Assembly (NCBI RefSeq): GCF_032452875.1
Contig: NC_083877.1
Span: forward strand, 48,719,724 to 48,783,723
Source of the DNA: Bos javanicus
Lineage: Eukaryota > Chordata > Mammalia > Artiodactyla > Bovidae
DNA: 64,000 nt
Direction: 5' to 3'
The notes under the pieces are model-generated. The model searched no databases. It saw nothing but the letters and a program-made list of their open reading frames with translations, and was not told where the DNA came from. This document shows positions 43,991 to 55,830 of this stretch, in pieces; position 1 is the stretch's first letter, and each line of letters opens with the position of its first letter. A program made the position numbers and the translations under genes.

Positions 43991-44699
43991 AACCAGGGTG
44001 CCAAGGGTTGGGTTGGGGCAGGATGGAGTCAGGGAACAGTATGTGGTTTGCCCAGTGACTGTTTTCTGAGCACTGCCAAATCCGTAAGCCTGATGGGAGT
44101 CTGAGACTTTGCCAAGGGCTCCTGGAAGGTTCTAGATAGTCAGGGTAACAACTGGTACCAGGCCAGGTAGGGTGCTTTCTAGATTCTTCTCCAAGGTAGC
44201 TAACCCTGGATCTTGGGATATTTGGTCTTTGAATAGCCATGTGTCACTACACACAGAAGCTGTAGGAGATGCATATGTAGAGAGGCCTCCAACAGCAAAA
44301 CATGTACCTGTCTGAAATACTCCCTCTTCTGGGCCCCGTGCAATGCTTACTGGTCCCTGATTGGACAGCCTTCTGTCCTGGGTGCTCAAAGCAGGCCTGG
44401 TTAAATACGTTCCATCTTGCTGCCTTCGGGGTGCCCCCGTGTATGGCACAGCATGCAGGCCAGATATGGCTTCAGCATGTCTGGTCATCCCTTGACACGA
44501 TGTAATGAGCTACAGCAGAATTCCCCAAACACTGTTGCCACTTGTGACAAGCACGGAGTTTCTATCTGTTTATTCATGGCTTGTTCATCCAGCAAACATC
44601 ACTAAGAACTCAGGTTATTACAGGCACTGAGCAGAACACAAAAGCAAACAAGAACTTACATGTCCGTGGTGTTTTGAGTGAGGAGGAATCCTGACACAT
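43991..44699. other. unique sequence, nothing recognised
   Basis: Frames at 43899-44240 and 44132-44488 (-) overlap in different registers. No domain and no repeat recognised. Confidence 0.45.
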
Positions 44700-44800
44700 A
44701 TCAGGCCCACCCCCCTCATATTCCTCCTGAGGAAACTGAGGCCCAGAAAAATGAAGTGCTCCACTTCCAATGGCCTGTCTGCCACTTACTGCCCCAGTTG
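44700..44800 (-). mobile_element. MIR fragment
   Basis: TCCTGAGGAAACTGAGGCCC and CAGAAAAATGAAGTGCTCCA are the antisense MIR centre. Confidence 0.55.
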
Positions 44801-45268
44801 GTGTGAAGGGCTGTTCCGAAAGTGTGGAGGGGCCGGGCCAAAATTCCACATGGGGCCCTCTGGTGAGGGATGGCCTAACTCCCCTGTGAGGTAACCAGTC
44901 CTACAGGGCCAGAGTCTTTATGACTCAGCCCTACAGACACGGTGGTGGTGTTCTGTGGGATCTGGGAGGTGCAGGGGCAACAGAGCAGTGCTTTGTGGCT
45001 CCTGACAGTGTGTGTAACTTGACCTCTCTCCACCGGCCTTGCTGGACCAGCCATCTACTGTAGGCTTGAGCGTGGGAGCACTTAAAACACTCCTTTGGAA
45101 GTTGATCCTATTTAGAGAGGCTAGATATCCTGAAGGTGACTCAATTTCAGCTGGGAGATGCTCCATCACTGAGCAAATGACAACTTTCAAAATAATGCTA
45201 TTGAGGGAGCACTCTACAATTATGGCTGCAGCTAGGGTCAACCTGCCAAGATGCGATACAGAGGGGCT
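44801..45268. other. unique sequence, nothing recognised
   Basis: Frame 44918-45241 (-) has no domain, and the plus-strand frame 45039-45386 runs into BovB antisense. No gene signal. Confidence 0.45.
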
Positions 45269-45584
45269 TTCAGTTCAGTTCAGTCACTCAGTTGTGTCCG
45301 ACTCTTTGTGGCCCCATGGACTGCAGCACACCAGGCTTCCCTGTCCATCACCAACTCCCGGAGCTTACTCAAACTCGTGTCCATAGAGTTGCTGATGCCA
45401 TCCAACTATCTCATCCTCTGTCATCTCTTTCTCCTCCCACCTTCAATCTTTCCCAGCATCAGGGTCTTTTCCAATGAGTCAGTTCTTCTCATCAGGTGGC
45501 CAGAGTATTGGAGTTTCAGCTTCAGCATCAGTCCTTCCAGTGAATATTCAGGACTGATTTCCTTTAGGATGGACTGGTTGGCTC
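45269..45584 (-). mobile_element. BovB LINE 3' end, short
   Basis: Inverted tail CAGTTCAGTTCAGTCACTCA, then CATCACCAACTCCCGGAGCT through GGATGGACTGGTTGG, where similarity stops abruptly (5' truncation). No clear duplication. Confidence 0.93.
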
Positions 45585-47118
45585 TAATCTAACTGGTTAG
45601 ATTACCTTTGAATCCTTGAAAACAGTAACCCATCTTTCCAAGAATCACTCCTCATATCCCTGTGATCTTTAGTTTACAAAGTATTTTCCCCACGTTAACT
45701 GGTTACTTCTTTACACCGCCCTGTGTATTAGTGATTCACTAATTTATTTCACTGTGTATTTGTGCTTTTAGGACTCTGAATGAATCAATGAGTGACTTGT
45801 CCAAGAGCTAACAAGAGACAGAGTTGGATTAGAGACTAGGTTTTCTTTTTTCCAGTTCTTTTCTTTTTCCAGATCTGCCCTTGGTGTTTCCTGGGTTGGT
45901 ACACAGGCCACTTAGGTGAATGGTTAGTTGAGAGGGTCAGCAGGGAAAGAGGCCTCTCTGCATGGAGATCTGAAGGTGGGCTAAGAAAGACCTTTTGCCT
46001 TCAAAATTTGTCCTTACCATAAAATAGTCAATCCTTTGTATCTTAGATGCTTTCTGTTATTAAGAATTTCTTTTCAAAATGTAACTCTCCACTTCAGCAA
46101 ATTAAAAATGCAACCATATAATAGAACCGCATGGCTTCTATTCTGTTGGAATTAGAATGAAACAGAATAGAATAGAATTTATATTCCATTAGAAATAAAA
46201 TAGAATTCAGTAAAACACAGTAGGTAAAATATGATTATGGGCATGTAAGAAATATACACACTTAAAACTATATAAAAAATAGAGGCTCTAATTTCAAAGG
46301 CCTCTGTATGTGGACAGTATATGGCAGCTTTAGTGTTCTTTATTCTAATCTGCATTTTTATATTTTTATAGCATGAGCCTGTATTAATAGTAGTGTCATA
46401 ATAGTTCTTAAAAATTAGGAGACTATTCCTTCCAGTTGTATGTTTCATTTTCAACAAGTAGAAAAGACTGGAATAAAGATAACTGAATACCTCCCTTTCA
46501 TTCTCCCAGGACCCATACTGATCACACCCTAAGCCTCAGAGAAGTTATCAGCTAACACTTTCAGGAGATGAATAGTTGGCCAGCTAAGAGCCAGAGTTAT
46601 CTTGTGAAATAGGATGGAGGGTCTGGGATGGATGGCAGGAGAGGAAAGTTAGTACCTAAGTGGGTTTCTTCACTTGGTAAGATTTCAGTGGGCTGACCCT
46701 TCCTGTGCTCACTTCTCCTGTGCTCACCTCCTGAGACTCAGTGGCCTGTGCCTGCATCTACAGGTCGCTAGGCCTCACAGCTCTGTGGACAACAGAGCCA
46801 GACATGGACTAAGCGAGGAAAAGGAGCCTTTTTAGTCCCTGCTCAGCTTAGCCTCCAGAGCAGCTTAGTTGAAGCCCAGTGAGTACACAGCATGCCATGA
46901 GTGAGTTAGGTGGGATGGTTCCTCCTGGCCATCCTGGATGGGCTTGTTAGCATATCATCTGTGCTGGGAACACAACCAGTGAAGAAGCTCTAGGGCGACC
47001 AGCAAACAGAGTTGGGTTGCTATGGGGGTATCTGAAAAACATCAGAGTTTTGCCCAGCAATTAGGTCTCAGATATAAATTAATAAATGGGTCATCACAGC
47101 ACAATAGTAAGTAAAGTA
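45585..47118. other. mostly unique sequence with an AT/GAATA-rich patch
   Basis: At 46135-46210 an imperfect GAATA-type reiteration (ACAGAATAGAATAGAATTTA) forms a low-complexity patch. Elsewhere nothing is recognised and no gene signal appears. Confidence 0.4.
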
Positions 47119-47119
47119 A

Positions 47120-47250
47120 GAACATTCTAGAACTGGAGGCTCTTTTAGAGTTGGAAGAGATCCTAGGAATTACTGGAAGTCCATGAAAGTTAGTAGCTTG
47201 CTCTGGGTCACTGAAAGGGTCAGAGGCAGAGATAAGGCTAGACTGCAGGC
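47120..47250 (-). mobile_element. MIR-like fragment, weak
   Basis: AGAGATCCTAGGAATTACTG and GCTTGCTCTGGGTCACTGAA resemble a heavily worn antisense MIR. Confidence 0.3.
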
Positions 47251-47518
47251 CTCCAGCTCCCAGTGCAGAGCCTGTCCCACGGGCTCTGCTCATTCCCATT
47301 CACTCATTTATCTCACACACATTTGTTTGGGGGCCTCTGTTGTACTGGACACTGTACTGGGGTAGGGAATCCACAGTTGAATGAAATGAGGGTCTTTTCC
47401 TCAGGGCACTCATGATTTAGTGAGAGGAGACATGAACATGAGCTGGTGATTTCATAAAATGCAGTACAATGCCTCCATGAAAGGAAGGACCTTCAGATGA
47501 ATGCAGTCCAGGGGACAA
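47251..47518. other. unique or old repeat text
   Basis: TACTGGACACTGTACTGGGG and ATTTAGTGAGAGGAGACATG have the style of ancient repeats but are unassigned. Confidence 0.35.
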
Positions 47519-47706
47519 TTTTTTTTTTTTTTTCAAGGAATCAACTTGAGACTTCACCTTCCAATGCAGGAGGTGCAGGTTCGATCCCTGGTTGGGGAGC
47601 TAAGATTCCACATACCTCGTGGCCAAATAAATAAATTAAGCAGAAGCAGTATTGTAACAAATTTAATAAAGACTTTAAAAATGGTCTACATAAAAAAAAA
47701 AAAAAA
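47519..47706 (+). mobile_element. CHR-2-type tRNA SINE with intact B box
   Basis: A T run (47519-47533) precedes it. The body has CCAATGCAGGAGGTGCAGGT, B-box word GGTTCGATCCC at 47579-47589, GGGGAGCTAAGATTCCACAT, then AATAAAGACTTTAAAAATGG and a 14-A tail. The 5' head is cut off. Confidence 0.87.
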
Positions 47707-48227
47707 TCAAGAAATATTTAGTTGAGACCAGATGCCACGCCTGCTTGTCTTCCAGGGAGTGTCCTGTACAGGATTTCTTCTGTGTATTGCATGATAGTAA
47801 GAGCTGCTCTCCCATTTATTGTCACAGTCTTGTGCTAGAGGGTCTTTCCTTTGCTTCAGTGTCAGATCTGGTTCTGACAGTGACAGCAGCCATTCGTGGT
47901 TCTAAAAAATCCAGAAGAGTGCTGTAGACAGAAACTAGGGCTGTTTTTAGGAGCTTTCATCCTATTTTTCCGTCTGCCCCCCCACAAAAGACTTCTGTGA
48001 TTGGCGGGTACATGTCAGAGAATATGCCTTTGTGATTTGTTAAGAGATTGAATGAAACAATGAAAAAAAATTACACATCACTATATCTCATTTGGGTTGA
48101 GTTGATTGAATCAGTTATAAATGGTTATATGGTTAGGTGCAGTGGTACTAGCTGTACCTAATGATAATATCATGGTGATGATTTTTAAAAGAGTTATTTT
48201 TAGAGGTGCAAAGTGATGTATATGTGT
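47707..48227. other. unique sequence, nothing recognised
   Basis: No repeat or gene is recognised between the CHR SINE and the nested BovB block. Confidence 0.45.
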
Positions 48228-49262
48228 TGTTCAGTCGCCAAGTCATGTCCGATTCTTTGCAACCCCATGGACTGCAGCACACCAGGCTTCCCAGTCCCCC
48301 ACCATCTCCTGGAGTTTGCCCAGGTTCAAGTCCAATGCTTTGTTGATGCCATCCAGCCATCTCATCCTCTGACACCCTCTTCTCCTTCTACCTTCAGTCA
48401 TTCCCCACATCAGGGTCTTTTCCAATGAGTTAGCTTTGGCATCAGGTGGCCACAGTATTGGAGCTTCAGCTTCAGCATCAGTCTTTCCAATGAGTATTCA
48501 GGGTTGATTTCCTTTAAGATCAACTGGTTTGATCTCCTTGCTGTCCGAGGGACTCTCAAGAGTTTTCTCCAGTACCGCAGTTGGAAAGCAGCAATTCTTC
48601 GGCACTCTGCCTTTTTTATGGTCCAGTTCTCACAACCATATGTGACTACTGGAAAGACTATAGTCTTGACTATGCGGACCTTTGTCAGCAAAGTGATGCC
48701 TTTGCTTTTCGACACACTGTCTAGGTTTCTCATAGCTTTCCTACCAAGAAGCAATTGTCCTGATTTCATGGCTACAGTCACCATCTGCAGTGATTTAAGA
48801 GCCCAAGAAGAGGAAATCTGTCACTGCTTCCTCCTTTTCACCTTCTATCTGCTGTGAAGTGATGGGTCCGGATGTCATGACCTTGGTTTTTTTTAGTATT
48901 TAGTTTTAAGCTGGCTTTTTCACTCTCCTCCTTCACCCTTATCAAGAGGTTCTTTAATTCCTCTTTACTTTCTGCCATTAGAGTGCTGTCATCCACATAT
49001 CTGAGGTTGTTGGTATTTCTCCTGGCAATCTTACTTCCAGCTTGTAACTCATCCAGCCCAGCATTTCTCATGATATTCTCTGCATACAAGTTAAATAAAC
49101 AGGGTGACAGTAAACAGCCTTGTCGTTGTTCCATGCAAGGTTCTAACTGTTGCTTCTTGACCAGCATACAGGTTTCTCAGGAGACAGGTAGGATGGTCTG
49201 GTAGTCCCATCTCTTTTAAGAGTTCTCCACAGTTCATTATGATCCACACAGTCAAAGTCTTT
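48228..49262 (-). mobile_element. older BovB LINE, 3' portion (host of a nested BovB)
   Basis: Diverged inverted tail GTTCAGTCGCCAAGTCATGT, C-terminal region and RT to CACACAGTCAAAGTCTT, where a second BovB tail interrupts it. The text resumes at 51030 with ATAGTCAATTTAACAGG, the next part of the BovB order (compare 23185-23230). Confidence 0.93.
48410..49167 (-). pseudogene. older BovB RT fragment with YVDD
   Basis: Frame 48838-49167 shows QGCLLSPCLFNLYAE at 16-30 and YVDD at 57-60, where the younger copies have YADD. Frame 48410-48784 carries the C-terminal region (VTYGCENWTIKKAECRRIAA). A frameshift separates them. The Val variant is a substitution seen in other retroelement RTs, but this copy is dead. 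Confidence 0.87.
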
Positions 49263-51029
49263 CAGTTCAGTTCAGTTCAGTCACTCAGTCGTACCTGACT
49301 TTTTGCAACCCCATGAAACTCACACTCAGCACAGGCCTCCCTGTCCATCACCAATTCCTGGAGTCCACCCAAACCCATGTCCATTGAGTCGGTGATGCCA
49401 TCAAACCATCTCATCCTCTGTCGTCCCCTTCTCCTGCCCTCAATCTTTTCCAGCATCAGGGTCTTTTCCAATGAGTCAGCTCTTCACATGAGGCGGCCAA
49501 AGTATTGGAGCTTCAGCTTCAACATCAGTCCTTCCAATGGAAAAACAGGACTGATCTCCTTTAGGATGGACTGGTTGGATCTCCTTGCAGTCCAAGGGAC
49601 TCAAGAGTCTTCTCCAACACCATAGTTCAAAAGCACCAATACTTCAGTGCTCAGCTTTCTTTATAATCCAACTCTCACATCCATACATGAGCACTGGAAA
49701 AACCATAGCCTTGTCTAGATGGACCTTTGTTGAAAAAGGAATTTCTCTGCTTTTTAATAAGCTGTCTAGGTTGGTCATAACTTTCCTTCCAAGGAGTAAG
49801 CATCTTTTAATTTCACTGCTGCAATCACCATCTGCAGTGATTTTGGAGCCCAGAAAAATTAAGTCAATCACTGTTTCCACTGTTTCCCCATCTATTTGCC
49901 ATGAAGTGATGGGACCAGATGCCATGATCTTCGTTTTCTGAATGTTGAGCTTTAAGCCAACTTTTTCACTCTTCTCTTTCGCTTTCATCAAGAGGCTCTT
50001 TAGTTTGTCTTCACTTTCTGCCATAATGGTGGTGTCATCTGCATATCTGAGGTTATTGATATTTCTCCCGGCAATCTTGATTCCAGCTTGTGCTTCCTCC
50101 AGCCCAGCATTTCTCATGATGTACTCTGCATATAAGTTAAATAAGCAGGGTGACAATATATAGCCTTGACGTACTCCTTTTCCTATTTGGAACTAGTCTG
50201 TTGTTCCATGTCCAGTTCTAACTGTTGCTTCTTGACCTGCATACAGGTTTCTCAAGAGGCAGGTCAGGTGGTCTGATGTTCCCATCTCTTTCAGAATTTT
50301 CCAGTTTATTGTGATCCACACAGTCAAAGGCTTTGGCATAGTCAATAAAGCAGAAATAGATGTTTTTCTGGAACTCTCTTGCTTTTTCAATGATCCAGCA
50401 GATGTTGGCAATTTGATCTCTGGTTCCTCTGCCTTTTCTAAAACCAGCTTAAACATCTGGAAGTTCACAGTTCACATATTGCTGAAGCCTGGCTTGGAGA
50501 ATTTTGAGCATTATTTTACTAGCGTGTGAGATGAGTGCAACTGTGCAGTAGTTTGAGCTTTCTTTGGGATTGGAATGAAAACTGACCTTTTCCAGTCCTG
50601 TGGCCACTGTTAATTTTTCCAAGTTTGCTGACATATTGAGTGCAACACTTTCACAATATCATCTTTCAGGATTTGAAATAGTTCAACTGGAATTCCATCA
50701 CCTCTACTAGCTTTGTTCTTAGTGATGCTTCCTAAGGCCCACTTGACTTCACATTCCAGGATGTCTGGCTCTAGGTGAGTGATCACACCATCATGATTAT
50801 CTTGGTAATGAAGATCTTTTTTGTATAGTTCTTCTGGTTACTCTTGCCACCTGTTCTTATTATCTTCTGCTTCTGTTAGGTCCCTACCATTTCTGTCCTT
50901 TATTGAGCCCATCTTTTCATGAAATGTTCCCTTGCTATCTCTAATTTTCTTGAAGAGATCTCTAGTCTTTCCCATTCTCTTGTTTTCCTCTATTTCTTTG
51001 CACTGATCACTGAGGAAGGCTTTCTTATC
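49263..51029 (-). mobile_element. younger BovB LINE nested in the older BovB
   Basis: Fresh inverted tail TTCAGTTCAGTTCAGTCACT, then C-terminal region, RT, and linker to CTGAGGAAGGCTTTCTTATC, about 1.77 kb. Same orientation as its host. No clean target-site duplication is seen, and a few host bases seem missing at the junction. Confidence 0.93.
49644..50634 (-). pseudogene. younger BovB reverse transcriptase, broken
   Basis: Frame 49644-50156 (170 codons) keeps MSPCLFNLYAEYIMRNAG and an intact YADD at 38-41. Upstream, the DWFQIG motif has TGG changed to TAG near 50196, and QGC reads QGY. Frames 50193-50468 and 50449-50634 carry the fingers/motif-A region with a frameshift (the DCVDH segment reads TVWITIN). 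The copy is inactive although its YADD box is intact. Confidence 0.9.
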
Positions 51030-51403
51030 ATAGTCAATTTAACAGGAGATGTTTTTCTAGAATTCCCTTGTTTTCTCTAGATCCAGCAAATGTTGGCAAT
51101 TTGATCTCTGGTGTTTCTGCCTTTTCTAACCCTGGCTTGGACATATGTTAAGTTTTTGGTTCATGTAATGGTAAAGCCTAACAGGCAGGATTTTGAGCAT
51201 AACCTTACTAGCATAGGAGATGAGTGCAATTGTCCAGTGGTTTGAACATTCTTTAGTACTGCTCTTCTTGGGAACTGGGAAGAGAATTGACCTTTTCCAG
51301 TCCTGTGGCCACAGCTGGGTTTTCCAAATTTGCTGGCATATTGAGTGCAGCACTTTGACAGCATCATCTTTTAGAATTTTAAATAGCTCTGCTGGAATTC
51401 CAT
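51030..51403 (-). mobile_element. older BovB LINE, part right of the nested insertion
   Basis: It resumes in the RT fingers region: GATCCAGCAAATGTTGGCAA, TTGACCTTTTCCAGTCCTGT, ending at GCTGGAATTCCATTG. Frame 51126-51353 (-) reads QDWKRSILFPVPKKSSTKEC, the segment upstream of motif A. Similarity stops there (5' truncation of the older copy). Confidence 0.9.
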
Positions 51404-51569
51404 TGCTGTTGGAGTATATTTATTTAAACTATACTTTGAGTATTTAATGGTTGGGGAGACACATTTAGGTAAAACAAGATTGGCCATAAGTTGATAAGTA
51501 TTAAGGTTGGATGATGAGTCCATGGGGGGTTGTTATATTATTCTCTTTAGATTAAAAAGCATTTAAATA

Positions 51570-51770
51570 GTGAATGTAATTGAGCAGCTACCATTTGTCA
51601 AGTTCAGGGCTGGTTGTTTCATATGTAGCCTCTTATTATATTCTTACATCTCTGTAAGTGGGTTGTATTACGCTGATTTCTCAGATGAAAAAGCTGTAGC
51701 ATAAAGGAAAAGTGAATTCCACAAGTCACACAGCACGTGGCAGAGCTGGGAATTGAACCCTGATCTTTTT
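51570..51770 (-). mobile_element. MIR
   Basis: CTGATTTCTCAGATGAAAAA, AGTCACACAGCACGTGGCAG, AGCTGGGAATTGAACCCTGA are the antisense MIR order. Confidence 0.75.
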
Positions 51771-52310
51771 CTTTAACTTTTATTTGAAGTATAACACACA
51801 GAGAGAAATATGCACAAATCATATTTGTACATCTCAATGACTTTTTAATGTGACCACATCAAATAACCTAGACTAACATAAAAAAGTGAAATAGCAGCAG
51901 CATCCCCAAAGCCATCTGGTGACCTTGCCCATCACAATGCCTCCTCGGAGGTCACCACTGTCTTGACTTCTAGCACCCTTGATGAGTTTTGCATGTGTTT
52001 TGAGCTTGATGTGAGTGGAATCATGCTCTTTTATTTGTGACTTCTTTTTCCTAACAGTATGTGGGTTAACTTTATCCGTGGTGATGCCTCACATGGGTCT
52101 TTCCCTTTCATTGCTATATATTTCATGGTAGAAATATGTTCAGAATTCATCTGTTCCATTATTGATGGAATTGGGAGTATTTCCACTTTGGAGTTATCAT
52201 GAGTAGTGGATTTATGAGCATTGTGATGCGTGTCCCTGGGTGGACAGAAGGATGGATTTTTGTTGGTTTTTTTCCTTAAAGGGGAATGATAGGGGCACAG
52301 GGGCACACAT
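51771..52310 (-). mobile_element. L1M 3' fragment, diverged
   Basis: TTATTTGAAGTATAACACAC, CATCTCAATGACTTTTTAAT, GTGAGTGGAATCATGCTCTT and GTAGTGGATTTATGAGCATT follow the antisense L1M 3' UTR/ORF2-end order. Confidence 0.65.
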
Positions 52311-53224
52311 GTGAACCAGAGGCTCCAGTTTTTTCAAGCACCCATTTCTGTCTAAATAGACAAAGAAATTAGCTATTACATATATAAATATATATATAAA
52401 TATATATATAATTAATTCTATAAGACTAGGGATTGACATAAGGTCCTGAAAGGCTCTGAAGGAGAACCAGGATTGAGATTTGAGCCTGAAATATTCTGAT
52501 CCAGCATCGCTGAATCCCAAGTCCCAATTCAGGCCTTCAGGGCTTCATGAATCTTCCTTGAAATAAGTTTAATGCAAAAGAAGCACTGCTCTGAAGTGTC
52601 CTGCATCTGTGATTTAACATAATTCCTCTCATTCTATAATAGGATACCAAAAATCATATAACAGAAATATGGATACTCCTGTCTAAACCATCAACAAAAG
52701 CAACAAATTTTTCCTAAGATAAAAATTTTAATAAAATCCATCTTGACATTGTGCATACTTGGAGATTTGCCAATATTCTAACAATGGTTAGAATGGTTAG
52801 AATATTATTTTAGCAATAATATTCTATTTCATTTGGAAGGATGAAAAATAGCTGTTGTATTAATAATAGCCCGTGGTTAACTATGACCCCCAGAAACAGG
52901 CTTTCCCCCTTGGTTTGCTGGGTCATCCTTATCCTTCACATCTGTCACTCCCAAACTGTTCTTCCTGGGAGTTGAGTTTGGGTACTGGGCAAGCTTGGTG
53001 ACCTTGGGCCTGAGAGTGATCTAAAATGGGTGCCTACTATTGACAATTCTAGGTGACCATGATTTTCTGAGGATGAGTGATGCAGTAGAAATTGTGAATG
53101 TCATGTACACACGAGGATGGGTTTCAGACCCTATGTCTATTTATTCTTTGACCTTGAAAATGTTAGTTCCGAATCTCTGCTTCCTTATCTGTCAAAGTAT
53201 GGATGATGATGTCAATTTTAGAGA
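52311..53224. other. unique sequence with AT microsatellite
   Basis: A TATATATAAA-type reiteration lies at 52378-52416. Near 52785-52812 ATGGTTAGA is repeated in tandem. No gene signal otherwise. Confidence 0.45.
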
Positions 53225-53475
53225 AAAATGAAGCCCCAATACTATGGCAACCTGATATGAAGAAACTCACTGGAAAAACCCTGATGGGAAGGGTTGAGGG
53301 CAGGAGGAGAAGGGGGCAACCAAGGATGAGATGGTTGGATGGTATCCCCAACTCAGTGGACATGAGTTTGAGCAAACTCTGGGAGACAGTAAAGGACAGC
53401 GAAGCCTGGCGTGTGCTGCCATACACGGGGTCACAAAGAGTCGAACATAACTTAGCAACTGAACAACAACAAACT
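53225..53475 (+). mobile_element. BovB LINE 3' fragment, old
   Basis: CCCCAATACTATGGCAACCT, AGGAGAAGGGGGCAACCAAG, tail AGTCGAACATAACTTAGCAA with an ACAACAAC terminus. Diverged sense copy, of the same older type as 12854-13098. Confidence 0.87.
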
Positions 53476-54399
53476 AGAAAGCTGAGAGAGGGGGATGATG
53501 AAAGGATACATATTGATAGCTGGATAGCTAGATCCCATGTATAGCACCAGGCATGCTGCAGCCATCCAGGAAATGGCAGCTGATTTCCTTTGCTGTTAGA
53601 AGAGTATGTTTCAGGTTATTATAGGTCTCTCTCCAAACTGCACCACTCCAAGGTTCTCAGTATAATGGTTAGTGGGGCAAGATGGTGCTTCTGGCTGAGA
53701 AAGAGAACCAGCCTCTTCTGCCTAATGTTCCTTTTCATGAAAACTGAGCTTTCCTCCTCTTGCACATTGTATATCCATGGTGCTAGAGTGGGTGGGATCC
53801 TTTGCAACATGGCTGTGAATTCTGTAAGATTTAGTTCTTTAAGCACTGAACTACAAGGTTTAAGATTATTACTTGTTTATTTATATTTGTGACTGGTTAA
53901 TAGCTGCACTTCCATCTGGAAATTTTATAATGAAAACACAGGTACAGAAAGATCAAAACAATTTACCTGATGTAAAAGCAGGTATCAAGTGAAAGAGAAG
54001 GAAAGAAAAGGATCCTGAAAACTCCTTCCTGAGGAAAATTTGAGCAAATGAGCCCCAAGTGTAGCCTTCAGCCTTCTAGCAGCCTGGAGAAAAGGGGGCA
54101 TTGTTGTGGATTGTGGAGTTCTGTTATCTTGGTTATCTCGGGGTGGGAGGTACTTCACATCAGGAAGAACAAATGTCTCTCTGCTCTTGGCCCCTGGAAG
54201 GATTTGATACAGGAGTCTTTATGTAAGGTTATTTTAAAAGGCAAGGGGAAAGAAAAAAAGATGCCAGAGCAGCTTTTAGGATGGCTGCAGAGACACACCC
54301 CATCCGGCCATTATTTATATTAGTTTAATAATATTCGACAACATCCACAGCTCCTCCCTCACAACAGAGTTGCTTTATGGAAGATCACTTGGCGGGTGA
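53476..54399. other. mostly unique sequence
   Basis: A weak antisense MIR-like patch lies near 53880-53990. At 54290-54380 the CpG-containing CATCCGGCCATTATTTATAT is followed by AT-rich text. No gene signal. Confidence 0.4.
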
Positions 54400-54500
54400 C
54401 ACATGTGCATTCCAGGCCTGGCTCTTCCATTCATCTGCTGGGTGAGTTGGGCCCATAAGTTCAGCCCTTCAGGGGCCTAGGTTTCTCTCCTGTTCAGTGA
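54400..54500 (+). mobile_element. MIR fragment
   Basis: CCTGGCTCTTCCATTCATCT, GCTGGGTGAGTTGGGCCCAT, CCTAGGTTTCTCTCCTG. Confidence 0.55.
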
Positions 54501-55689
54501 ACTCCCCTTGCAGTTCTAAAAGTCAGTGTTTATCTTATTCTACGTGTGCTGAGTGGAGAACCATCTGAAGAGCTGAGAATCATCACATTGGGTGGGTTTC
54601 TCCTCCCCTTGCCCCCATCTTACAAACAATAAACACAGCCTCAGGACTACCAGGAAATATAGAGAAAGGGGGACACTGGTCAAGAAAACCAGCCCTGGGA
54701 TCATTTTTGTTTTCTGTGGGAGAGGAGAGGGGTGACGCGTGCCCAGTACAGGTTATGTAAGCTGCGTGCTTTCTCGTAATATCTCGTGTATATGGAATCC
54801 ACCATCTCCTCTCCTTCTGGCCTCCTTTCTCCAGCTTTCATTCTGCTCCTGGAGCAGATGACCAGGACTTCTGTGCCCCTTAGCCCATGCGTAGGTTCTC
54901 TGACCTTCCTCACTCACTCCTTCACAAGTCACAAATCCGTATTTCCTTCCCATGCCCAGGTTCAACAGATGCAGAGACGAACCTGGTACAGTTCAGCGCT
55001 TGCACCCTTCACTAAAGCTCACACATCTCTTTCTGCTCCCTCCCTGTCACCAGAGCACCTCAGACATGCCCACAAACAGGATGGACCTGCAGAACTGCAG
55101 AAGTCTACCAGAAGAAGAAGAAAATAGTTCTAGTAGCTCTGAGGTTCCTGCTTTTTCTGTCATTTGGGAATACAAACATAAAGTCCCCAATTAACAGCCT
55201 TTCTTATGAGGCCTCAACTACTCATGTCATGAGTGAGTAATTCCAAGGTAGTGAGTTGTTGATAAACACACACCTCCAAAGTGCCTAGTTTCTACCTGGC
55301 AATTTCGATCGTAATTACATTGAAATTATATAACTGCAAATTATCCTGCCATGTGAGTGGTGTAAATAAGTATGTTCCTGCTCTGCAATAATAAATTTGA
55401 ATAACATGGCTAGTTAATTAATAGCCATTGGAAATTCACTGATGGCCTACCAAAACAATAAATTTATCCTCAAGGCGGGGAAGAAGATATTTGGAGTCTG
55501 TTCCATTTGGTTTAATGAAGGCCTTCAAGAAGGCATGGATAGTCCCTGCTCTTTCTTTTCTCCTGGTCCCTGCTCTTTGAATTGGGAAAGTGAACCTCTG
55601 CTGAGTTGGCAGCAAGGGTTCCTTAGACTTTTCTTAAGCAGAAATCTGACCCTAAAGGTGATGAGGCCAGGCTTTGTATGGCCTTTGTG
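54501..55689. other. unique sequence, possible conserved noncoding element
   Basis: No repeat is recognised. The part 55270-55445 is AT-rich with TTTCGATCGTAATTACATTG and AGTTAATTAATAGCC, homeodomain-type core words, and no long frame. The frame at 54786-55127 (+) has no domain. Confidence 0.35.
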
Positions 55690-55830
55690 ATCTGGGGACA
55701 GTGCTTAATCCCTCTGAGCCTCAATTTCCTCCTCTATAAAATGAGAGGGAGGCCAGATGATGGGGACCTCGTGCAGTTGTCATGAGGATTAGATGTTTAC
55801 ACATACAGAGGGTGCTATAAGCCCACAAAC
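55690..55830 (+). mobile_element. MIR
   Basis: AATCCCTCTGAGCCTCAATT, TCCTCCTCTATAAAATGAGA, GTCATGAGGATTAGATGTTT. Confidence 0.75.
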
